Positions 57,869 through 64,000 of a stretch of DNA of 64,000 bases are shown here, piece by piece (the stretch's first letter is position 1; every line of letters begins with the position of its first letter). The DNA is from Lactifluus volemus (lineage: Eukaryota > Basidiomycota > Agaricomycetes > Russulales > Russulaceae). The notes under the pieces were generated by a model, which saw only the letters and a list, made by a program, of their open reading frames with translations, made no database searches and was not told the origin of the DNA. The position numbers were made by a program, and so were the translations under genes. The DNA lies in NCBI GenBank assembly GCA_022376515.1, contig WTXI01000091.1, positions 62,001 through 126,000 of the forward strand, given 5' to 3'.

Positions 57869-58154
57869 TGAAAAGGTTTAAGACTCAGCGCGAGAAGATA
57901 AAACGCTGAGGTTTGCTGCCGCTCTTGCGACAGGCTTAAATACACAGTATCGGCTATGGAGCCATGTGAAAATAAGACGTGCCCAGGTGCTCCCAAGTGG
58001 AGTAGAATCTACCAGAAAATAGTGAAGAGGGATAGAGGTAGACCAAGTAAGGTATGAAAGGGCAGAAAAAGGCTATAGTAGAAACGATCAGCTACGATGC
58101 GTCGATGGTCCGTGCGCAGCCACTTTAGGGCTGGTCAATGTCCATACTTCAACA
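57869..58154 (-). repeat. Copia 2 left LTR (3' LTR)
   Basis: Plus-strand ends are TGAAAAGGTTTAAGAC and ACTTCAACA. It lacks five bases (AAGGTATGAAAG versus AAGGTACTGTATGAAAG) found in the right LTR. Near the start of the LTR an open frame on the opposite strand is LTR-internal and not a gene. Confidence 0.95.
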
Positions 58155-58161
58155 CACCCCC

Positions 58162-61100
58162 TCAGACCTGAAAGTGCAAGCCTAGCTCGCGCGTGAGCCG
58201 CCCATGCTTCTCGCGGACCAGTCCCTTTGTGAATACATCGGCGATCTGGTCATCGGTGGGGACGTAGGTGAGGTCAATGTCGCCGGCGGCGACCCTCTCG
58301 CGTAAGAAGTGGTGGCGAAGATCGATATGCTTCGTGCGGTTGTGGAATTCGGGGTTTCGAGCGATGGCGATCACGGACTGGTTGTCCATGTGCAGAATGG
58401 TGGGGAGCGTTACGTCGAGGTTGAGCTCTCGAAGGAGGTGTCGGAGCCAAACGGCTTCTTTCGCGGCGTATGCGGCTGCAACGTACTCGGCTTCTGTGCT
58501 AGACAAGGCGACAGACGTTTGCTTCTTAGATCCCCAGCTGATTGCACCCCCTCTGAGCATAAAGGCAAAACCGGAGGTTGATTTCCGATCATTGATGTCG
58601 CTAGCCCAGTCGGCATCCACGAAGCCATGTAGAACAGTTCCTTCGGGGGTGCCGCGTCGAAAGATGAGGCGCAAAGACGTAGAGCTGCGAAGGTATTTGA
58701 AGACGCGCTCAAGAGAGTGGAGATGAGGTGGACCAGGCGTTGCGTTGTGCCGTCCGAGAGCCGACACGGCGTAGGAGAGGTCAGGGCGTGTGCCAACCAT
58801 CAAGTACATGAGTGCTCCTACGGCGCTTTGATAAAGTTTGGCATCAGACTCTGGTTGTGACAGTTTACGGAGATGCTCATTTGCGATGGCAGGGGTGGAG
58901 ACGGGACGAATGGAGGATTTTCCAAAGCATTCGAGGACCTCATTCGAGTACTTCTCTTGCGAGAGCGAGATCCACCCGGCGTCACGATCGCGAGTGACAT
59001 GCATACCGAGGATCCAGGCAAGGTCGCCCAAATCGGTCATCTCATAGTACTGGCAGAGCAGGGCTTTGTCCCTTTGAATCTCCTGAAGGCTGCTAGAGGC
59101 CATAGTGATGTCGTCGACATAGAGCGCGATGATGGAGGTGTGTGGGTCAGCAAAACGGGTGAAGACGGCGTGGTCGGACTGGGTATTCTGATAACCCATG
59201 GAGGTGAGACGCGCTTTGATGTTCTCATACCAAACGCGCCCGCCCTGCTTCGTTCCATAGACAGCTTTGATCAGTCGTAATACCATGCCGTCAGGGATAT
59301 CGAAGCCTGGGGGAGGGTTCATAAAAATCTCCTCCTTGAGCGTACCGTTCAAATATGCTGACTTGACGTCCATCTGCTGCAACTCAAAGTCCTTTTCCGC
59401 AGCGATCGCAAGGATGGCGCGGAGTGAGGCGAGTTTCGCGACGGGTGCGAAGGTTTCGTCGAAATCGATGCCCTCAATCTGTGTGAAGCCTTGGGCGACG
59501 ACTCGAGCTTTGTATTTTTGTATGCTGCCATCGGGTCCGCGTTTGACGCGGAATACCCAACGGCTGCCGACTACCTTGCGGCCACGAGGGCACGGTACAA
59601 CTTCGTAAACGCCCATTTGTTCGAAGGCGATTCGTTCCGTCTCGCACGCGAGCCTCCATTCGGCAGCGTCTGGTCGAGCCATCGCCTCATCAAAAGTGCG
59701 TGGATCACTCCCGATTTCAGACTCGGCGACACTAGCGCGCACAGGAGTGCGGTTATACGAGGTTACATTGTAGCGAGGGTCATCGTTGCGGATCGGTGCA
59801 CGAATTGTGCGCGTCGGGCGAGTGACAGAGGGAGGTACGGGAGGAGGAATCGCGGGTGGCGCGGCATCTCCATCGACCGTGGCATCTCCATTGTCGTGTT
59901 CGTAGTCGATGTTGTCGTCGTCGTCGATTACGACTCGTTCGTGTTTTGGGCCCCCTTCGTCGAACACAACATCGCGAGAATGGTAAATTTTGTGAGAGGC
60001 GCGGTGAATGAGCTTGAAAGCTTTGTAATTTGTCGCGAGGCCGATGAATGTGCACTGCTTGGAATGCGAAGATAATTTCGAGCGATAACTTTTGGGAACG
60101 TGCATGTGGGCTTTGCAACCAAAAATTCGGAGCCGGGAGACGTCGGGCTTGTTGCCGCTCCAAGACTCTTCCGGAGTAACGTTCGGAAGCGCAGCGGAGG
60201 GGGAGCTATTGTGTAGGATGGTGGCATACTGGAGGGCGTCGTACCAGAAAGAAAAGGGGAGATCGGCGTCGTTGAGCATCGCCCGCACCTTGTCCAAGAG
60301 GGTGCGGTTCATGCGTTTGGCGACACCATTGTGTTGGGGTGTGTCAGCGGTCGTAATTTCCTGCTGAATACCTTTCTCCTCGAAATACTGAGTGGGTACG
60401 TTACCCGTGTATTCGCCTCCACCATCCGATCGTAGCACTTTAAGTAGCTTCCCCGTTTCTCTTTCGACTCGGGCCACAAAAATTTGCAGATGCTTAAGCA
60501 GGTCAGACTTTAGGCGAAGTCCCGCGACATATACCTTTCGCGACTTGTCGTCTGTGAAGGTCGCAAAATATTCGTATCCCTCTTGGGATTGAGTGGGCAA
60601 CTTGCCGCAGATGTTGGAAAAAACACGACCGAGGACTTCAGTGGCCCGTGTGTTGGTCGATTTCGCGATATCAGCGTGGCTCTGTTTTCCCGCTAGGCAA
60701 GGCTCGCAAATCGTGGTGACGTCTGTGGCCCCCTCGATCGTCATCCCGTTGACAAGTCCCTTCTCGGCCATCCGCACGACAGTCTTGGCGTTGACGTGAC
60801 CGAGACGACGATGCCAGGTTGCAAGGTCAGCGGAGGAGCCAGCGCCTTCGGTGAGGAAAGCAATTTCACCAGGTGCAGGCAGCTCCTCATTCTCTCGCGG
60901 GAAAGTCGGAACGCTCGCAACGTGTACCTTCTCCGAAGTGACAGTTCGGATGTCCATGATGTAGAGGTTTGAGGACATGTAGCCTTGACAGGTAACAGTT
61001 CCTGTCTTGTCACGAAGGGAGCACGAGGCGCCGCTAAAGAGCAAGCTGGCGCCGTGTTGAGCAAGGTACGAGACGGAGAGGAGGTTGCCGTGAAGGTCAG

Positions 61101-62724
61101 GGACGAATAGCACTTCTTGGAATATCGCAGTTTTCCACTTGTTATCGGCGCACATGCGAACGCGGATTCGACCGATACCAGTGGCCAAGATAGAGCGGGC
61201 GTCGCCAAGTGTGACTTTGATGGGAGTAGAGAGGGGGGCAAAGTGCGTAAACCACGAGCGGTTGCACGACATGGTGCGGGATGCGCCTGAGTCAAGTATC
61301 CAGGACTGGAGAAGCGGACGGGACTGGGGAGGATGAGCACTGTAAAGGTAGATTTCCTCGTCAGGAAGCGATGCTATAGCGACTTTCGCGGAAGCGGGGG
61401 CAGAAGGGGAGGTAGGCGTTGACGTGGACGTAGTCGCTGGCGTGGCCGTAGCTGTTTTCGCGTCCTTCTCCTTCTGCGCCTTGAGCTTCTGGCACTCACT
61501 GACATCGTGACCATTGATGTTGCAGTGGGTACAATGCTTCTTCTGCTGGTCCTTCCGCTTGTTCTGCTCTCCCTTCTTTTTGTCCTTGTCCGAACTCTTT
61601 TTGTCAGCTTTCTTTTTGCCATCTTTACCCTTTTTGGCAGCCTTGGCGTAAAACGCGGCTGCCCCCTCGCCCGATTCACGGATGCGCGAGTCTTCGTCGG
61701 TGAGGATGCGAAGTTTGATGTTCTCAGGAGTTTGTTCAGCTGGACTAAGGTTATTGAGAACGACTTTGAGCATCCGATGCGGTGCAGGGAGGGCGTTGGT
61801 AATGGCAAGCGCAATCTGCTGGTTGGTGAAAGGTGAGCCAGCTTTGGCCAGGCGGTGCAAAGCATCAATCATGGCGTTGATTTGTGGCTCGAGGGGTTCG
61901 GCGTTGTTGAGGGGTGTGCTGAAGAGGCGAGTCATCAGGTGAGAAAGTTTGTGACTTCCTCGGCCCTCGAAACGAGCGGCAAGACAGTCTAGGCAATCCT
62001 TGGCTGTCTGCGCGTGGAAAATAAGGTGAGCCGGTTCCCTGGTGAGCGACAACGCGATGAGGGAGAACGCCTGTTGGTCCTTCTCATCCCAGGCAGAGGC
62101 TTCAGCTGGGAAGGTTAAGGGATGCGGACGCGGATCGATAAGGACGGTCAGGAGTTTGTAGCTCCTCAAGACTACACGCATGTGGAATTGCCATACTGAG
62201 AAGTTACTGCCATCTTGCTCGAGCGGAGGGATGTCATAACGTTGGGATATGACTGTTGGCCCAGGCATCGCAGGAGGCAAGTGGAGTGGCGGAGCGAGAG
62301 GGGGCACATGGTGAGCTGGAGGCACCAAAGGAGGCGGGTGAGCAGGCGGGACCATAGGTTGTGGGTGCGCCCATGGAATCGCGGCTTGACGGTGCACCGG
62401 TGGGATCGGGGGGATCGCAGCGTGATGGTGCATAGGCGGGATTGCGTAGTGCTGAAAAGGCGAAGGTGTACTGACTGGAGTACTAGCCGCCGAGGTCAAG
62501 GCAGAGGCGCGACCGAAACCTTGGGAGGAGCCGTGGACGGAACCTTGGACAGAACCGTGGGCTGACCCATGAACGGAAGTGTGAGCGGGGCCGTAAACGG
62601 AACCTTGAGCGGAACTGTGAAAAGAAACAGCAGGTCCGGCGACTATGTCGTCGTCGGTTGGGTTGAAGAGTTGCGGCGGTGCAACGGTATGCGCAGTGGC
62701 TTGCGCTGCAGCGGCTTGGCTCAT
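58162..62724 (-). CDS. Copia 2 gag-pol polyprotein (1,520 aa), integrase active site altered
   Basis: A single ORF gives gag, protease, integrase, RT and RNase H. The N-terminus is rich in Ser/His/Pro with short GSVHGSAHGS-type repeats (about residues 40-75). The gag knuckle CTHCNINGHDVSEC is near 395-410 and the protease motif LDSGASRTMS near 476. The integrase HHCC domain begins WHRRLGHVNA (about 635). In the integrase core, residue 704 is Asn in FSNICG (normally HSD), 767 is the expected Asp in RSDGGGEY, and 803 is Lys in NGVAKRMNRT (normally NGVAERMNRT). The D767-K803 spacing is the classical 35 residues. RT has LYVDDITM near 1200, and RNase H FVDADWA and SSTEAEYVA near 1370-1440. RT and RNase H look competent; the integrase should not be. 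Confidence 0.93.
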   Translation of the reverse strand: MSQAAAAQATAHTVAPPQLFNPTDDDIVAGPAVSFHSSAQGSVYGPAHTSVHGSAHGSVQGSVHGSSQGFGRASALTSAASTPVSTPSPFQHYAIPPMHHHAAIPPIPPVHRQAAIPWAHPQPMVPPAHPPPLVPPAHHVPPLAPPLHLPPAMPGPTVISQRYDIPPLEQDGSNFSVWQFHMRVVLRSYKLLTVLIDPRPHPLTFPAEASAWDEKDQQAFSLIALSLTREPAHLIFHAQTAKDCLDCLAARFEGRGSHKLSHLMTRLFSTPLNNAEPLEPQINAMIDALHRLAKAGSPFTNQQIALAITNALPAPHRMLKVVLNNLSPAEQTPENIKLRILTDEDSRIRESGEGAAAFYAKAAKKGKDGKKKADKKSSDKDKKKGEQNKRKDQQKKHCTHCNINGHDVSECQKLKAQKEKDAKTATATPATTSTSTPTSPSAPASAKVAIASLPDEEIYLYSAHPPQSRPLLQSWILDSGASRTMSCNRSWFTHFAPLSTPIKVTLGDARSILATGIGRIRVRMCADNKWKTAIFQEVLFVPDLHGNLLSVSYLAQHGASLLFSGASCSLRDKTGTVTCQGYMSSNLYIMDIRTVTSEKVHVASVPTFPRENEELPAPGEIAFLTEGAGSSADLATWHRRLGHVNAKTVVRMAEKGLVNGMTIEGATDVTTICEPCLAGKQSHADIAKSTNTRATEVLGRVFSNICGKLPTQSQEGYEYFATFTDDKSRKVYVAGLRLKSDLLKHLQIFVARVERETGKLLKVLRSDGGGEYTGNVPTQYFEEKGIQQEITTADTPQHNGVAKRMNRTLLDKVRAMLNDADLPFSFWYDALQYATILHNSSPSAALPNVTPEESWSGNKPDVSRLRIFGCKAHMHVPKSYRSKLSSHSKQCTFIGLATNYKAFKLIHRASHKIYHSRDVVFDEGGPKHERVVIDDDDNIDYEHDNGDATVDGDAAPPAIPPPVPPSVTRPTRTIRAPIRNDDPRYNVTSYNRTPVRASVAESEIGSDPRTFDEAMARPDAAEWRLACETERIAFEQMGVYEVVPCPRGRKVVGSRWVFRVKRGPDGSIQKYKARVVAQGFTQIEGIDFDETFAPVAKLASLRAILAIAAEKDFELQQMDVKSAYLNGTLKEEIFMNPPPGFDIPDGMVLRLIKAVYGTKQGGRVWYENIKARLTSMGYQNTQSDHAVFTRFADPHTSIIALYVDDITMASSSLQEIQRDKALLCQYYEMTDLGDLAWILGMHVTRDRDAGWISLSQEKYSNEVLECFGKSSIRPVSTPAIANEHLRKLSQPESDAKLYQSAVGALMYLMVGTRPDLSYAVSALGRHNATPGPPHLHSLERVFKYLRSSTSLRLIFRRGTPEGTVLHGFVDADWASDINDRKSTSGFAFMLRGGAISWGSKKQTSVALSSTEAEYVAAAYAAKEAVWLRHLLRELNLDVTLPTILHMDNQSVIAIARNPEFHNRTKHIDLRHHFLRERVAAGDIDLTYVPTDDQIADVFTKGLVREKHGRLTRELGLHFQV

Positions 62725-62783
62725 ACTTCGTGTGATCAGCGACAGCGTGGGTAGGCTCAGGCAGAGACTCAGGTCTCGTAATC

Positions 62784-63074
62784 TGAAAAGGTTTAAGACT
62801 CAGCGCGAGAAGATAAAACGCTGAGGTTTGCTGCCGCTCTTGCGACAGGCTTAAATACACAGTATCGGCTATGGAGCCATGTGAAAATAAGACGTGCCCA
62901 GGTGCTCCCAAGTGGAGTAGAATCTACCAGAAAATAGTGAAGAGGGATAGAGGTAGACCAAGTAAGGTACTGTATGAAAGGGCAGAAAAAGGCTATAGTA
63001 GAAACGATCAGCTACAATGCGTCGATGGTCCGTGCGCAGCCACTTTAGGGCTGGTCAATGTCCATACTTCAACA
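62784..63074 (-). repeat. Copia 2 right LTR (5' LTR, promoter side)
   Basis: 291 bp, near-identical to the left LTR. The - strand sequence following it, GATTACGAGACCTGAGTC, occupies the primer-binding position, but I cannot assign the tRNA. The element's transcription should start in this LTR. Confidence 0.93.
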
Positions 63075-63640
63075 CCATCACCACCAGTCTTTCGCTATGT
63101 CCGCAGACTCCACACAAGCTGTATGTTCTGAGAAACTGGGATAGGTGGGGGATTCTTCTCGTCCAATAGCGAGGTTGTAGGCCGTGATATGGAGCCTGGA
63201 CTCTCATGTTGCGTTGTACCGGGGACACTTGGTGCAAGTCTACTGTATCACTTCAAGATGGGTATGGCACGCACTGCTTGGGTTCGTGGATCGTCAGCAT
63301 CAGTGGAAGGCTGCGGAAGATGACCGCTGTTAGAATCACAAGCACAGGTATTTATTATGTGCGAGGGCTCACCTGTGCAGGTCGATTCCGTGCATTGGCT
63401 TTCGCATCGAGTTTGATGGTATCTCCACACTGAGCTGTTGGTGGGTGGTCTGAGACCGCTGCTGGGGCAGTAGTACATTTGCTACATGCAGGAGTCGATT
63501 CCGTGACCCGCGTTTCTTTGATGGACAGAGACACACTCCATCATGGAACCGGCAGGCGCACTTGCACTCGCCGGGTTCAAGAGGTATATCTCGGACAATC
63601 AACTCGTCGGATCGGGCAAATAGTTTGTCGCCATTGTTAG
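63075..63640 (-). pseudogene. 5' part of the gene split by copia 2, with a Cys-rich segment
   Basis: On the - strand, coding-like blocks are [20 protein letters not shown] continuing to ECKCACRFHDGVCLCPSKK (about 63,520-63,640), then ACSKCTTAPAAVSDHPPTAQ (about 63,430-63,490). A donor-like GTGAGC follows, then TQAVRAIPILK-stop and SVPGTTQHESPGSISRPTTS, and finally NPPPIPVSQNIQLV just before the insertion. The dense CxCxC...CxC spacing suggests a metal-binding segment, but I recognise no named family. Frame breaks suggest decay. The relation to the left-flank Ser/Pro-rich blocks is inferred from the matching target duplication. Confidence 0.35.
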
Positions 63641-63711
63641 TGGTGCAAACACGAACTTTGACCGGTTACGATTCGTGGCCGAACGCGCAGCGCTTGGCGA
63701 AAGGTGAGAAG

Positions 63712-63999
63712 CCTTACTAAGCGTCGACATACCAGAACGTCCTCATGCCCACTGTTGCAGACTTCGGCGAGAGTGATGCGCTTGCCCTTGTCCAAGCTCC
63801 TCGCCATCGCGTCACCGTCGAATGTTTCTGCGCCGATGTCGCATGTGCGCGGGTTCGCGATGCGCTTGACGTATTCGCATATACCAGCGACGAGCTCGCC
63901 TCCACCAACGGTGCCAAAGGTGGCGTCGAGGTGCTCCGCATCGGGTACTTGCTTGAGAATCTCCATCCCGACGGTGCCCTGCCCGGGTCGTCGTAAGGG
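63712..63999 (-). pseudogene. Threonine dehydratase-like (PLP fold type II) fragment at window edge
   Basis: The - strand frame, open to the window end, reads [20 protein letters not shown], then [20 protein letters not shown] and [20 protein letters not shown], followed by [19 protein letters not shown], the glycine-rich loop VGGGxLVAGI (cofactor phosphate binding) and the [14 protein letters not shown] stretch are the arrangement seen in biosynthetic threonine/serine dehydratases (ILV1/serine racemase fold), which deaminate threonine to 2-oxobutanoate. After LAEV the expected GLFADGTAV is missing, and [11 protein letters not shown] continues in another frame (about 63,725-63,765), so the copy is broken at its 3' side. 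The upstream half lies outside the window. Confidence 0.6.
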
Positions 64000-64000
64000 G

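Larger units (their letters stand above)
57869..63074 (-). mobile_element. Ty1/copia LTR retrotransposon 2 (young, full length)
   Basis: LTRs of 286 bp (left) and 291 bp (right) differ by one substitution and one 5-nt indel, so the insertion is recent. The target duplication CCATC is at 57,864-57,868 and 63,075-63,079. The single gag-pol ORF is unbroken on the - strand. A purine-rich tract, TGAGGGGGTG on the - strand, abuts the 3' LTR at about 58,155-58,165. The family is distinct from copia 1 in both LTR sequence and protein. Confidence 0.95.

Noticed and set aside
57379..57996. A 205-codon frame on the - strand at the left LTR of copia 2
   Set aside because: Its first 40 codons are LTR sequence that also occurs in the right LTR. 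The rest is in a different frame from the more protein-like Ser/Pro-rich reading.
63712..63999. HMG-CoA reductase suggested by the GTVGGG motif
   Set aside because: The surrounding [10 protein letters not shown], [15 protein letters not shown] and KGKRITL pattern fits PLP-dependent threonine/serine dehydratases, not the reductase.
1..64000. CRISPR array, bacterial operons, rRNA or tRNA genes
   Set aside because: Spliced genes, eukaryotic retrotransposons and the absence of short spaced direct repeats or recognisable RNA gene cores argue against all of these.

Overview
The window is eukaryotic and looks like an accessory region of a filamentous basidiomycete, probably an Agaricomycete. The support is many 42-63 nt spliceosomal introns, C2-NACHT-WD40 receptor genes with near-identical WD repeats, fungal-type secreted GH20 beta-N-acetylhexosaminidases, and Ty1/copia, Tad-like LINE and Tc1/mariner elements. 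This placement is inferred from gene content only.

Positions 1-56,600 hold four tandem copies of one module on the + strand. Each module has a GH20 hexosaminidase gene, then a C2-NACHT-WD40 (NLR/STAND) gene, then a short Ala/Pro/Ser-rich tail fragment. Unit 1 is 1-15,700, unit 2 is 15,988-25,175, unit 3 is 26,323-44,845 and unit 4 is 46,888-55,962. Units 1 and 3 share an LTR-like insertion, a 5-nt deletion and an inverted spacer segment. Units 2 and 4 share the alternative state. The array therefore looks like an ancestral pair duplicated as a block. All four GH20 copies are broken; unit 4 has also lost the catalytic glutamate. Of the NLRs, unit 1 is split by a copia element, unit 2 has at least four frameshifts and unit 3 has one nonsense codon. 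Unit 4 splices in silico into an unbroken 1,651-residue protein: C2, helical linker, NACHT, and 14 WD40 blades (two 7-bladed propellers). Its repeats vary mainly at a few positions, as in high-identity repeat NLRs used in fungal self/non-self recognition.

Mobile elements are layered through the array. They are a 932-bp TG..CA element in units 1 and 3, a second solo LTR in unit 1, a decayed 5.3-kb copia element (8,828-14,121), and a third copy of the TG..CA element in unit 3 that is itself split by a 7.4-kb LINE. A Tc1/mariner relic lies at 45,025-45,889.

From 56,600 to the end the array gives way to other sequence. A young copia element (57,869-63,074) has an unbroken 1,520-codon gag-pol, but two integrase catalytic acidic residues are replaced. 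It sits inside a decayed Ser/Pro-rich gene on the - strand. At the right edge there is a fragment of a PLP-dependent threonine dehydratase-like gene, also on the - strand.
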